The notes: generated from the sequence alone by a model not told the origin. DNA of 64,000 nt from Sporosarcina cyprini (GCF_022048975.1 NZ_JAKMHX010000010.1:83655-147654); one strand, 5' to 3'. Counted from the first letter of the stretch, positions 51,635 through 61,226 are shown. Numbers and translations are program-made.

Positions 51635-53752
51635 TTACATTTTCTTTGGCCAGAAACTCCACTTACCTAATTTGATGAGGATTGCCGGGATGAGCAGAGG
51701 CCGGACGATGAACGTATCAATCAGGATCCCCATTGCCATGATGAACCCGAACAGCTTCAATTCATAAATAGGCATCGTCGCTAAGACAAGGAATGTCGCC
51801 GCGAGAATCAAACCCGCCGAACTGATGACGCCACCCGTCCGTTCCAGTCCTCTCCGCACCGCTTCATCAAACGGCAATGCTTTCATTTCCTCCCGGATTC
51901 GCGCAATCAACATAATCGAATAGTCCACGCCAAGTGCCACGAGGAAAACAAATGCATAGAGCGGCATTCGGTAACTGATGCCGTCCAAATCCAGAAAAAC
52001 GCCAAACAGGAAGTATGAAAGTCCGAGCGTCGCCGCAAACGATAGAAGAATGCTGCCCATCATATAAATCGGTGCCACAACCGACTTCGTCTGCAAGCCA
52101 AGCATGATCGTGATTAAAATCGTCATCAAAATCATGACAACCCATGTATCCCGGTCATTGACATCCCGTAAGTCTGCATTGATTGCGGACTCTCCCGCGA
52201 TATGAAGCTCAGCGCCAGACAGCCCGGCGTCTTTCAATAAAGAATCTGCCTTCTCCCGAAGCGTAAGCACTGTATCCAACGCTTGCGCATCGTATGGATT
52301 CCCTTTGAATGTAACTGAGAATTTTGCAGCATTTCCTTCCGCATTGAGTGGATTGCCTTGCGCCGTCACATTCGCAATGCCGGGAGTTTCTTTAATTTCG
52401 TTGACCATGGACTGGAGACCTTCTTGATTCAACTCCTTGTCGGACACGATGAGGAGTGAACCTGGAGCCAAGCTGCCTTCAGAAAACGCGTCACCGAGCC
52501 GTTCATAACCGACCCGGGAAGATAGATCTTCCGGGAAGGAAGCGATCAAATCATAGGATTCCTTCATATCCGTCACATTCCAAGCTCCTAAGATAAGGAG
52601 AAGGATGATGGGAATCATGAAACGGAGCGGTTTTTCTGTCACAACACGCGCCACTTTGCCCCAGACCGTTTTCTTCTCGATCGTTTCCTCTCCGAACTTC
52701 GGAATGACCGGCCAAAATGCTTTTCTGCCAATCAAAGCAAATAACGCAGGCAGCAGTGTCAAACCTGCTATTAACATGGCAGCGGCAGCAATCGCGAAGA
52801 CCGGTGCAAAATTGCGGTAGGGTTCATAGAGCGCGAAGAAGAGCGTCGCCACTCCTAAAACGATCGTGCTGCCACTGAAGAAAATTGGCTCCCGCACATG
52901 GCGCATCGTCTCGCGCATGGCCGCACTAGCATTTTCATGCCGTTTCAACTCTTCCCGATACCGGGAGAAGATGAGCAAGGAGTAATCTGTTATGACCGCA
53001 AAAAGCAAAATCGTCATAATGGACAGCGCTTGGCTGTCGACACCGAACCATGCTTCTTTTGTCGCAAATCCGATGATGCGATCCACCACGGCATAGACGA
53101 TGCCTGCGCCAACGAGCGGAATGAGCGTCAGCAACGGAGAACGGTAGATGACGAGCAGCAATACAAGGATCAAACCGACTGTCGATAATAACAGCACCAG
53201 GTCCGCCCGGCTGAATAACTCTACAGCATCTGATGCAATCCCTGCAGGTCCCGTCCAGGATGCTTCGATATTGTCATTCAAATCGGCTTCCGCAGCCGTT
53301 TTCACAGCACTGACCAGCTCATTCAGCTGCTTCCCTTCCAATGATTCAGGCAGGGAAAGCGGGATGAAAAACGTTTTCTCATCCTCTGAAACAAACGATT
53401 GTCGCTGTTCCTTCTGTAGCATGGAAAGCGGCAGCACTTCAATTTCTTTGAATTGTTCATCACTAGCCAGAGCAGATTCAACTGCTTTCGCAGTCTCTGT
53501 TATCTCCTCTTCTGAAAACCCTTGGTCCGTATGGAACACAGCGAATAATGGCAGCCCGCCGTCATTCGGGAAATACTTCTCTACTTCATGAGCGGCGATG
53601 ATGGATGCCGCATCAGAAGGCAGCCCGCCGTCTTTATTGGCAACGACAAACTCTTTGCCTCCTGGGGCTAAGGCAGACAGCACGCCTGCCAGAAGGATCC
53701 AAATCGCAACGGAGATCCACCAGAACCGTTTTCTCGTATTCACTTTTGTCAT
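51635..53752 (-). CDS. MMPL/RND-family exporter (YdfJ-like)
   Basis: A 705-residue protein with 12 membrane helices in two halves: TM1 near 10-28 then a large external domain (about 30-175), five helices (175-360), a second external domain (about 395-540) and five helices to the end. AVITDYSLLIFSRYREEL and VALGVDYSIMLIARIREEM are the paired MMPL motifs with the proton-relay Asp-Tyr. It probably exports lipids or antimicrobial compounds. It overlaps the preceding gene by 4 bp. Confidence 0.9.
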   Translation of the reverse strand: MTKVNTRKRFWWISVAIWILLAGVLSALAPGGKEFVVANKDGGLPSDAASIIAAHEVEKYFPNDGGLPLFAVFHTDQGFSEEEITETAKAVESALASDEQFKEIEVLPLSMLQKEQRQSFVSEDEKTFFIPLSLPESLEGKQLNELVSAVKTAAEADLNDNIEASWTGPAGIASDAVELFSRADLVLLLSTVGLILVLLLVIYRSPLLTLIPLVGAGIVYAVVDRIIGFATKEAWFGVDSQALSIMTILLFAVITDYSLLIFSRYREELKRHENASAAMRETMRHVREPIFFSGSTIVLGVATLFFALYEPYRNFAPVFAIAAAAMLIAGLTLLPALFALIGRKAFWPVIPKFGEETIEKKTVWGKVARVVTEKPLRFMIPIILLLILGAWNVTDMKESYDLIASFPEDLSSRVGYERLGDAFSEGSLAPGSLLIVSDKELNQEGLQSMVNEIKETPGIANVTAQGNPLNAEGNAAKFSVTFKGNPYDAQALDTVLTLREKADSLLKDAGLSGAELHIAGESAINADLRDVNDRDTWVVMILMTILITIMLGLQTKSVVAPIYMMGSILLSFAATLGLSYFLFGVFLDLDGISYRMPLYAFVFLVALGVDYSIMLIARIREEMKALPFDEAVRRGLERTGGVISSAGLILAATFLVLATMPIYELKLFGFIMAMGILIDTFIVRPLLIPAILIKLGKWSFWPKKM

Positions 53753-54147
53753 TTATCGCCATCCTTTTGGACAAACAATGTCACAATGACAAAGAGCGCA
53801 AAGCTTAGCAAGAGAATGCTTCCGCCGACGATATAGAAAATAAGAGAGAAGGTTTCATTCACACCGAATGGCTGGATGAATTGGAACCACATACCCGCTG
53901 TCAACCCAATCGATCCTAAAATAGCAGACCAGCCGTGGACGGTCACCAGCTTTTTCGCACGCACTTTATAAATCTTATAGAATACGCCCCATGCAAAGAC
54001 AGACAACCAACCGACTACGAGAATATGAGCGTGAATCGGCCGAAATGCATAGGAACCCGAACCTGCCATGTGGGAACCTAAAAACGCACCGATTACACCA
54101 AAAATCGCCGCCACCCGAATCAACCGTAAACTCCATTTTTCTTGCAT
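53749..54147 (-). CDS. Four-helix membrane protein, heme-copper-oxidase-subunit-I-like
   Basis: A 132-residue protein with four hydrophobic segments. RPIHAHILVVGWLSVFAWGVFYKIYK contains two histidines in a helix, a pattern like small stand-alone relatives of the cytochrome oxidase/NorB fold. It starts at ATG 54147 behind AGGAGG and is first in the operon with the MMPL exporter. Function unknown. Confidence 0.65.
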   Translation of the reverse strand: MQEKWSLRLIRVAAIFGVIGAFLGSHMAGSGSYAFRPIHAHILVVGWLSVFAWGVFYKIYKVRAKKLVTVHGWSAILGSIGLTAGMWFQFIQPFGVNETFSLIFYIVGGSILLLSFALFVIVTLFVQKDGDK

Positions 54148-54166
54148 TCTATTTTCCTCCTATTCC

Positions 54167-54216
54167 GTTCATGTTATATGGCTATCATAAAACCTCAACA
54201 TGAACGGAACATGAAC
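54167..54216. promoter_or_regulatory. Response-regulator boxes upstream of the MMPL operon
   Basis: AACATGAAC occurs at 54197 and 54208 (11-bp direct repeat, the OmpR/PhoB spacing) and inverted (GTTCATGTT) at 54167. The minus-strand TATGAT about 54181-54186 could be the -10. The sites sit between the kinase stop and the MMPL operon start, so the neighbouring regulator is the likely ligand. Confidence 0.6.
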
Positions 54217-54222
54217 AAGACA

Positions 54223-55602
54223 TTACAGTTTCGGAATAGTAATGGTAAATGTCGTTCCTTCGCCTTCGACACTAGCCACTTCAATCGTTCCTTTATGGAG
54301 CGTGACGACCTGTTGGACGATGGAGAGCCCGAGTCCGGTCCCTTCGATATTCCGTGTGCGAGAATCATCGACCCGGTAAAATCGTTCATACAGCTTATCC
54401 AAATGAGACGCAGGAATGCCGATGCCTGTATCACGCACCGTGATAATGGCACAGTCTTCCCCATTCACTGCCGCCACTTCAATTTCCCCGCCTTCCTCTG
54501 TGTACTTCACCGCGTTAGAGAGCAGGTTTTCCCATACTTTTTCGAGGAATGCAGGATCCCCTTCGACTTCGATCTCTTCTATATCCATGGACAAGGACAG
54601 CACTTTATCCTCCAGTGCCCATCGATATTTCCGGACAATGTCTTTTAATTGCTCATCCAGCCGGAACCGTTTGTAGCGCAACGGGGATTCTAATTGGTCC
54701 AGTGACGTAAGGAGGAGCAACTGCTTCGTAAGCGTTGACAGCCGATCCGTCTCGGAATTGATGATGCTGACGTAGTTCGTGCGTTCTTCTTCCCGGACAG
54801 CCGGGTCCAACAGCAACGTCGCATACCCTTTAATGTTTAAGAGCGGCGACTGAAAATCATGCGAAACGTCACTAATGAATTGTTTCCGCATCCGATCACT
54901 CTGCTGGAGCCGATCGACCATCTTTTGAAAACTGCTCGCCAGCTGGCCGATTTCATCCCGCCGCTGAATGTCAATGGGCTCATCAAATCGCTCTTGCGCC
55001 ACCTTTTTCGTCGCTGCTGTCAGCATGGTAATCGGTTCGATCAGCTTCTTCGCAACAATCAGCATCGACAGCAAACTGAAAATCGCCATGACAATGACCA
55101 TGCCGCCCAGCAAATAATGCACTTCCGTGAACAGGAACTTGATATCCGGCCGCATGAACAATGCATAATTCTTTCCGCCATGCGTGAACGGTACGCCGAC
55201 CGTGTTCGCCAGCTGATCGGAAAAGAAACCCGTCATAAACGTCTCCGTCTTCAAGTCGCGCATCCCGTGATAGGAATCGCCTGCAAGCACGTCATCTAGT
55301 GTAGCTGCCGGAAGGTCCATTTTCCTGAAAGGCGCCCCGTACAGTACCGCCTCTCGATCCTCATTCACCACATACAGCTTGTACCCGATCCCCGCCTGCG
55401 TCTGCAAATACAAATCGAGGTCGAGTGCCTCGTCGTTTTCAATGAATGACGCAATCTGCTCAGCAATGTTCATATTCTTCGCGTCATTTTTCCCTTTGAG
55501 CTGCTGGTGGTAATATGTATTGACAACGAGAAAGGCGACCAGTGCGCTCGTCATCATTATGCCAACCGTGAAAGACAGAAACCTTCCGTATAACGACTTC
55601 AT
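54223..55602 (-). CDS. Sensor histidine kinase
   Basis: A 459-residue kinase. TM1 is at 8-28, an external sensor domain (about 30-160), TM2 about 160-183, then HAMP. The H-box SDVSHDFQSPLLNIKGYA has His about 247 (HDFQSPL variant common in Firmicutes), N-box ENLLSNAVKYTEEGG and G-boxes VRDTGIGIP and GTGLGLSIVQQV. It overlaps the regulator by 4 bp. Probable target: the MMPL operon downstream, which carries repeated regulator boxes. Confidence 0.9.
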   Translation of the reverse strand: MKSLYGRFLSFTVGIMMTSALVAFLVVNTYYHQQLKGKNDAKNMNIAEQIASFIENDEALDLDLYLQTQAGIGYKLYVVNEDREAVLYGAPFRKMDLPAATLDDVLAGDSYHGMRDLKTETFMTGFFSDQLANTVGVPFTHGGKNYALFMRPDIKFLFTEVHYLLGGMVIVMAIFSLLSMLIVAKKLIEPITMLTAATKKVAQERFDEPIDIQRRDEIGQLASSFQKMVDRLQQSDRMRKQFISDVSHDFQSPLLNIKGYATLLLDPAVREEERTNYVSIINSETDRLSTLTKQLLLLTSLDQLESPLRYKRFRLDEQLKDIVRKYRWALEDKVLSLSMDIEEIEVEGDPAFLEKVWENLLSNAVKYTEEGGEIEVAAVNGEDCAIITVRDTGIGIPASHLDKLYERFYRVDDSRTRNIEGTGLGLSIVQQVVTLHKGTIEVASVEGEGTTFTITIPKL

Positions 55603-56270
55603 ACGTCATCTGTCTCCAGCTTATAGCCAACGCCGCGCATAGTCGTAATTCGGACAGGATCTCCGAGGCTGGCCAGCTTGTCGCGCAGCCGTTTCACATG
55701 GACATTGAGCGTCTGCTCGTCCCCTGCGTAATCGTATCCCCAGACGCGCTCGATCAGGAAGTCGCGTTCAAACACATGATTCGGTTTGGATGCGAGCACA
55801 GACAGCAGCTCGAATTCTTTGAGTGGGAGGAGCAGTACTTTATTGCCAACTGTAACTTCATAGCTTTGTCGATTGATTTGCAATGGGCCGGCTTCGATCT
55901 GCACCCCGACCGCTTTATCGTAACGCCGCAGAATGGCATTGATGCGGAACAGCAGCTCCTTCGGCTCGAACGGCTTGACGACATAATCATCAGACCCGGC
56001 CAGAAATCCCTTTTCCTTGTCCTCCAATTCCCCTTTTGCAGTGAGCAATAAAACCGGCACATCGGCCTCCCGCAGCTTTTTAGTCAGCGTGAAGCCGTCC
56101 ATCCCGGGCATCATGACATCGACAACCGCCAGATCCGGCACATTCTTTTCAAGCAAGGCGAGCGCCTCCATGCCATTCAATGCTTTCTGCACGGTATACC
56201 TTGCCTGCGTCAAGTGAATCGCCACCAGCTCCAAAATATGCGGATCGTCATCCACAACTAATATATTCAT
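55599..56270 (-). CDS. OmpR-family response regulator
   Basis: A 223-residue regulator. Receiver: DDD (8-10), phospho-Asp in LAVVDVMMPG (about 52), Lys in YVVKPFEPKE (about 101). Winged helix from about 128 (LNVHVKRLRDKLAS...GVGYKLE). ATG 56270 follows AAGGAGAGG; the frame extends upstream to 56360 inside the YihY gene, without a ribosome binding site. It overlaps both YihY (4 bp) and the kinase (4 bp). Confidence 0.92.
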   Translation of the reverse strand: MNILVVDDDPHILELVAIHLTQARYTVQKALNGMEALALLEKNVPDLAVVDVMMPGMDGFTLTKKLREADVPVLLLTAKGELEDKEKGFLAGSDDYVVKPFEPKELLFRINAILRRYDKAVGVQIEAGPLQINRQSYEVTVGNKVLLLPLKEFELLSVLASKPNHVFERDFLIERVWGYDYAGDEQTLNVHVKRLRDKLASLGDPVRITTMRGVGYKLETDDV

Positions 56271-57091
56271 CCAGACCTCTCCTTCCTTTTCAATGCTTTG
56301 CGCCATTCCGCATTCAACAGCCCGGAAACCAGGATGATAACCGCCGTCAAATAAAACCAAAGGACAAGCAGAATGACACCCGATATTTGACCATATAATC
56401 GATTATACTCCACCTTTTGCACATAACCGTCAAACACGAGCGAGAACAATTGCCAGCCGAGTGCTGAAAACACCGCACCGGGCAGCACTTCCATCAATGT
56501 CATTCTCCCCGTAGGCACCACCTTATAAAAGAGAAGGAAAAAGTTAAACAGGAACAGCGTCCCGATTCCCCATTTCAGCAATGGCCATACATAGAGCCAG
56601 CCTTGCCAATCCTCCAACGTATCGTAGTAGGACACGACCTCATGCAAGGACCGCTCGATCAAAGGCAGAAATAGCGATAACGAAATGACAGCCATAAACA
56701 GCAACGTTACCCCCAGGTCCCGGATAATCGCCTGCAGGATGCCGTATTTCCGGATGTAGCCGTTCGCCAGGTCAAGTGACCGGGCAAGCGACTGGACGGC
56801 CACAGAAGACAGCCAGAACGCCACAGCGAGACTGGTATAGAGGACATTGCCTTGCACTTTATAGAGCAGGCCTTTGACATTCTGTTCAATGATGACATAC
56901 GCCTCTTCTGGCGCGAATGGACGAATGAATGCCAGCAGCCATTGTTCATTCACCGGCAAATAGCTGAGAAGCGAAAAGAGGAAAATGAGGAACGGAAACA
57001 TCGAAAGCAATAGATAATAGGCCGTTTGGGCGGCCTGGTCGAAAAATCGCTCCTTGAAAAAGCGGACCGCTACGTTTCGGATGATGGTCAT
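56267..57091 (-). CDS. YihY/BrkB-family membrane protein
   Basis: A 274-residue protein with six membrane helices. AQTAYYLLLSMFPFLIFLFSLLSYLP (about 20-45), YKVVPTGR and VLPGAVFSALGWQLFSLVF with YGQISGVILLVLWFYLTAVIILVSGLLNAE are the family hallmarks. These proteins were long annotated as ribonuclease BN; transport or envelope roles are more likely. First gene of the operon with the two-component system. Confidence 0.9.
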   Translation of the reverse strand: MTIIRNVAVRFFKERFFDQAAQTAYYLLLSMFPFLIFLFSLLSYLPVNEQWLLAFIRPFAPEEAYVIIEQNVKGLLYKVQGNVLYTSLAVAFWLSSVAVQSLARSLDLANGYIRKYGILQAIIRDLGVTLLFMAVISLSLFLPLIERSLHEVVSYYDTLEDWQGWLYVWPLLKWGIGTLFLFNFFLLFYKVVPTGRMTLMEVLPGAVFSALGWQLFSLVFDGYVQKVEYNRLYGQISGVILLVLWFYLTAVIILVSGLLNAEWRKALKRKERSG

Positions 57092-57154
57092 CGTCTCCTT
57101 TTCTTATGAAAAAGCTTTGAAACAAGTGTACGCATTCATTCCATTGAACATTCA

Positions 57155-58096
57155 CTATCCGCTTCGTACGCATCCAAAACCTAATGTCAGTTTTCGTGAC
57201 TCCCCGAGCTGCAACACATGCAGATGATTTGGATCCATCTTCAGCCTATCCCACTCCGCATGCATCCGGTCGAGCGCTTCCTTCGGCGTATCATCAGCCA
57301 GCATGAAGGCGCCAAAATGGATTGGAATCATGTGGCCCGCTTTCGTATCAAGGAACGCTTGAATCGCTTCCTCGGGATTCACATGCTGTTCCTTCATGAA
57401 CCACTCGGGCTCATATGCCCCGATTGGCATAAGGCAATAATCAATGGAGAACCGCTCTCCGATCTCCTTGAAACCTCGGAAATACCCGCTGTCTCCCGCA
57501 TAATAGACAGTCGGCCCATTATCAGGTTCAATTACCCAACCGCCCCAATGGGAACGATTCGTATCAAACAGCGTGCGCTTAGTCCAATGCTGCGCAGGAA
57601 CAAAGGTAAGCGAGAGTGATTTGAATTCAACACGATCCCACCACTTGAACTCCTGTACGTCGGAAAGACCGCGCCGCTCAAATGCACGCTTCAGCCCCGC
57701 AGGCACAAAGTACTTCGGCTTCCCTGGCAGCCGCTTGATCGACTGATAGTGGAGATGGTCATAATGGCTGTGGGACAGCAGCACAATATCGATCTCTGGC
57801 AATTCATCAAGACGCAAACCTGGCTCAGTCAGCCGCCGGTACATGCCCAGCCAACTTGCCCACACTGGATCCGTAATCATGTTCACGCCACCAAGTTGGA
57901 TCAACACCGTGGAATGACCAATGAACGTAATGGCCGGCACATCCCGATTCCCCTTCAGCCAGCTGACCTCTTTAATTTTTGCCTGGGGATGATGATAGGA
58001 CAAATCTTTTCGTTTCCTCCTGCGCTCCCGCTGCCATTGCAGCAAATCTCGGAACGAACCTGTTACACCCACCTCATCCAAATTGGAATAACGCAT
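57155..58096 (-). CDS. MBL-fold hydrolase (NAPE-PLD/UlaG-like)
   Basis: A 313-residue metallo-beta-lactamase-fold enzyme. Metal site: HSHYDHL (HxHxDH, about 108-113), YYAGDSGY with Asp bridging the metals, and PIHFGAF with the last His. ITFIGHSTVLIQLGGVNMITDPVW near 55 is typical of the NAPE-PLD-like group. Substrate may be a phospholipid or lactone. ATG 58096 has AAAGGGGG upstream. Monocistronic. The long word array lies just upstream of its start. Confidence 0.88.
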   Translation of the reverse strand: MRYSNLDEVGVTGSFRDLLQWQRERRRKRKDLSYHHPQAKIKEVSWLKGNRDVPAITFIGHSTVLIQLGGVNMITDPVWASWLGMYRRLTEPGLRLDELPEIDIVLLSHSHYDHLHYQSIKRLPGKPKYFVPAGLKRAFERRGLSDVQEFKWWDRVEFKSLSLTFVPAQHWTKRTLFDTNRSHWGGWVIEPDNGPTVYYAGDSGYFRGFKEIGERFSIDYCLMPIGAYEPEWFMKEQHVNPEEAIQAFLDTKAGHMIPIHFGAFMLADDTPKEALDRMHAEWDRLKMDPNHLHVLQLGESRKLTLGFGCVRSG

Positions 58097-58278
58097 CTTG
58101 ATAAATCCCCCTTTTCCCTATTTTATGAAATTAAGGTTCATCTCTTCAATGAAAAACCCTTTCTGCCGTGACCCTGGCAACTCGAGCATTGAGACCGACT
58201 CTACATAATGCCACTGGCTTGGTGATTGGATGGTGTGGGGTTATCTCTGAGCGGGCTCTTAGGGTTCTTGCAGATTTT

Positions 58279-58940
58279 CTGGCGTTCATCCGTGTTTTCT
58301 GGCGTTGGTGCCGGGTTTCTGGCGTTCAAGTCAGTTATCTGGCGTTCGCGCCGGTTATCTGGCGTTCACATCGGGTTTCTGGCGTTCGCGCCGATTATCT
58401 GGCGTTCACATCGTTTTTCTGGCGTTCGCACCGGTTATCTGGCGTTCATATCGATTTTCTGGCGTTCGCACCGGTTATTTGGCGTTCACATTGTTTTTCT
58501 GGCGTTCGCACCGGTTATTTGGCGTTCACATTGTTTTTCTGGCGTTCGCGCCGGTTATCTGGCGTTCACATCGGGTTTCTGGCGTTCGCGCCGATTATCT
58601 GGCGTTCATATCGTTTTTCTGGCGTTCGCACCGGTTATCTGGCGTTCACATTGTTTTTCTGGCGTTCGCGCCGGTTATCTGGCGTTCACATCGATTTTCT
58701 GGCGTTCGCACCGGTAATCTGGCGTTCACACCGGTTATCTGGCGTTCATATCGTTTTTCTGGCGTTCGCACCGGTTATCTGGCGTTCACATCGTTTTTCT
58801 GGCGTTCGCGCCGGTTATCTGGCGTTCATATCGTTTTTCTGGCGTTCGCGCCGGTTATCTGGCGTTCACATCGTTTTTCTGGCGTTCGCACCGGTTATCT
58901 GGCGTTCACATTGATTCCCTGGCATTCAAGCCGGTTATCT
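58279..58940. repeat. Periodic word array 4: TCTGGCGTTC x33 at 20-bp spacing
   Basis: The core GGCGTT (word TCTGGCGTTC) recurs every 20 bp from 58281 to 58921 with no phase slip, 33 copies; the second copy (GGCGTTGG) and the last (GGCATTC) are variants. The 10-bp spacers alternate strictly between an A type (ACATCGTTTT and variants) and a B type (GCRCCGGTTA), a 40-bp dimer unit, with one exception near 58700. All three plus-strand frames stay open because the word contains no stop; ORFs of 163-248 codons there are artefacts. It lies between divergent genes. Confidence 0.93.
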
Positions 58941-59037
58941 AGTGCTCTACTGCAAAATACTTTCCATTAACTTGCCTGCCACATGAATTATCAACTTCAT
59001 CTCAGCTAATTGTCATAAAAAGGACGTTAAAAATGCA

Positions 59038-59074
59038 TTGACAACTGGTTGAGAATGATTATCATTAATAATGA
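59038..59074 (+). promoter_or_regulatory. Promoter and Fur box of the efe operon
   Basis: TTGACA (59038-59043) and TATCAT (59060-59065) are 16 bp apart. Overlapping the -10 is GAGAATGATTATCATTAAT (59051-59069), which closely matches the Fur consensus GATAATGATAATCATTATC. Iron repression of the three downstream genes is expected. Confidence 0.85.
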
Positions 59075-59099
59075 ATAAAAATTAGAAAGAAGGTACCCT

Positions 59100-59951
59100 A
59101 TGAAATCAAAAGGACTTGCCTCCATTATCGTAACAGTAGGTATCATTTTGGCGGGCTGTACGGAAAAAGAAGCTAAGCCAAGTTCAAATACAACAGAGAC
59201 AGCTGTGGTAGATTTAACAGCTGAAACAGACGCATACAAACAATTCGCATTAGAGCAGATGGATCAATTTGTTTTGGAGACGCAGAAATTCGTGACTGCC
59301 GTCAAAGATGGAGATTTGGAGAAAGCAAAAGCAATTTATCCGACTGCCCGCATGTACTTTGAAAGGTCTGAACCGATTGCAGAAAGCTTCGGAGATCTCG
59401 ATCCTCGGATCGACGCTCGCCTCGCCGACTTACAAGAGGAAGGCAAGGGAGAGGAAGACTGGACGGGCTACCATAAGATCGAATATGGCCTATGGGTGGA
59501 TAACACAACAGCAGGCTACGAAGACATTGCCGATCAATTACTCAAAGATGCGAAAGAACTCCGAGCCCGTGTGGAAACTGTTGAAGTCACACCAGATTTG
59601 ATGATTACTGGTTCCGTAGACTTACTGAATGAAGTATCAACTTCAAAGATTACAGGTGAGGAAGAAATTTATTCCCACACGGATCTCTATGACTTCAAAG
59701 CAAATATTGAAGGAGCAGAAAAGATTTTTACGATCCTTCAAGACAAGATTGGCAAGAAGGATCCAGCTCTTGTCGAAGAATTGACGGAGAAATTTTCCGC
59801 TATGAATGAATTGCTTTCTAAATATGAAGATGGCAATGGCGGTTTTATTTCCTATGAACAACTGACTGCGGAAGATACAAAAGCATTATCAGAAGCTGTT
59901 AATCATCTCGGTGAACCGCTTAGCAACATGGGCATCATCATGGAGGGATAA
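59100..59951 (+). CDS. efeM: EfeM/EfeO-type iron-uptake lipoprotein
   Basis: A 283-residue lipoprotein with signal IIVTVGIILAGC (lipobox LAGC, Cys about 20). The mature part is the imelysin-like EfeM domain: four-helix bundle with DPRIDAR, GYHKIEYGLW (HxxxE type metal site) and repeated DLYDFKANIEGAEK. It holds ferrous/ferric iron for the EfeB-EfeU uptake system at the membrane. Length is typical of EfeM without the N-terminal cupredoxin. AGAAGG precedes ATG 59100. 3 bp to efeB. Confidence 0.9.
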   Translation: MKSKGLASIIVTVGIILAGCTEKEAKPSSNTTETAVVDLTAETDAYKQFALEQMDQFVLETQKFVTAVKDGDLEKAKAIYPTARMYFERSEPIAESFGDLDPRIDARLADLQEEGKGEEDWTGYHKIEYGLWVDNTTAGYEDIADQLLKDAKELRARVETVEVTPDLMITGSVDLLNEVSTSKITGEEEIYSHTDLYDFKANIEGAEKIFTILQDKIGKKDPALVEELTEKFSAMNELLSKYEDGNGGFISYEQLTAEDTKALSEAVNHLGEPLSNMGIIMEG

Positions 59952-59954
59952 TAC

Positions 59955-61226
59955 ATGAGCGAACCAACAGAAGAAAAGTTCTATGAGAAAAAGATATCCC
60001 GCCGCCAAATGCTAAAGTATACCGGCGTAGGAGCTGCAGGCGTCATGATTGGCGCGTCCGGCATCGGCAGCGTTCTCAATGTATTTGGCATGGCAATGCC
60101 CGATGATGATGAAACCGCCAAGAATAAAATCAAATTTTATGGCGCCCATCAATCCGGAATTGCGACAGACGTCCCGACGCACATTTATTTTGCCTCTTTG
60201 GACGTAGTTGTTAAAACGAAGAAGGAGCTTCAGGACATCTTTAAAACGTGGACATCGCTTTCCGTCCGTCTAATGAATGGGGAACCGGTAGGAGATACCT
60301 CGACAAATGGATACGTTCCTGCGAAGGATACAGGGGAAGCCAAAGGATTGGATGCAGCTAACCTGACACTTACTTTCGGGGTCGGCCCTTCCCTTTTCGA
60401 CCGTCCTGAATTCGGTTTGGCATCCAAGCGACCGAAAGAATTGAAGGATCTTCCTCACTTCCCTAAGGATCAACTGGATCCAGCCATCACAGGCGGGGAA
60501 ATATGCATCCAGGCGTGTGCCGATGATCCTCAAGTCGCATTCCATGCCGTCCGCAACCTGATTCGCGCGGTATCCGGCAAGGTTTCACTGAAATGGTCGC
60601 AAGCTGGCTTTAACTCATTTCCGATGAAAAAGAACAAGAAACAGACACCGCGGAATCTATTCGCCTTTAAAGACGGCACCGCCAATCCAAATACAGGAAG
60701 CAAAACCGACATGAACGAAGTCGTATGGATCAATCCGAATGAATCCAAGCCTTGGCTGACAGGGGGTACCTACTTGGTTGCAAGGAAGGTCCAAATGCAT
60801 TTGGAAACGTGGGACCGTACTGCACTTGGTGAACAGGAAGCGACATTTGGACGCCATCGTGATTCCGGTGCACCGCTCGGCAAACAGCAAGAGTTCGATG
60901 AGGTCGACTTGGAAGAAAAGGATGCCTCCGGACGGCCGGTCATGCCGGCGGATTCACATGTTCGCTTGGCGAAAGAAGCAGGCACGCGCATTTTACGCCG
61001 CTCCTTTTCCTATTCATCCGGCATCATTGATTCGACAGGCACGTATGACGCGGGTCTGCTTTTCATTTCATTCCAAAAAGACCCTGAGCAATTTATTAAA
61101 ATCCAGCGGAAATTTGGACGGGCCGATAAATTAAATGAATACATTACACACCGAGGCAGTGCGCTGTTCGCATGCTTCCCTGGTATTCAAAAAGGGAGTT
61201 ATATTGGTGAAGCACTTTTCAACTAA
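59955..61226 (+). CDS. efeB: Dyp-type heme peroxidase EfeB (deferrochelatase)
   Basis: A 423-residue protein. Twin-arginine signal SRRQMLKYTGVGAAG (about 16-30), so exported by Tat. The Dyp fold is shown by NLFAFKDGTANP (catalytic Asp, about 238), WDRTALGEQEATFGRHRDSGAPLG and DSHVRLA (proximal heme His region), and RRSFSYSSG. It oxidises ferrous iron or extracts iron from heme for EfeU. Its 3' end overlaps efeU by 20 bp. Confidence 0.93.
   Translation: MSEPTEEKFYEKKISRRQMLKYTGVGAAGVMIGASGIGSVLNVFGMAMPDDDETAKNKIKFYGAHQSGIATDVPTHIYFASLDVVVKTKKELQDIFKTWTSLSVRLMNGEPVGDTSTNGYVPAKDTGEAKGLDAANLTLTFGVGPSLFDRPEFGLASKRPKELKDLPHFPKDQLDPAITGGEICIQACADDPQVAFHAVRNLIRAVSGKVSLKWSQAGFNSFPMKKNKKQTPRNLFAFKDGTANPNTGSKTDMNEVVWINPNESKPWLTGGTYLVARKVQMHLETWDRTALGEQEATFGRHRDSGAPLGKQQEFDEVDLEEKDASGRPVMPADSHVRLAKEAGTRILRRSFSYSSGIIDSTGTYDAGLLFISFQKDPEQFIKIQRKFGRADKLNEYITHRGSALFACFPGIQKGSYIGEALFN

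Noticed and set aside
51448..51675. 75-codon ORF before the MMPL gene
   Set aside because: It crosses the 54-bp repeat, the MMPL terminator and the MMPL 3' end; coincidental.
58279..58940. CRISPR array
   Set aside because: Word of 10 bp and spacers of 10 bp are far too short, spacers fall into two recurring types, and there are no cas genes.
58168..58970. Three overlapping plus-strand ORFs (163-248 codons) of WRSHRFSG-type repeats
   Set aside because: All three frames are open at the same time because the 20-bp unit lacks stop codons. No ribosome binding site, no plausible protein fold.
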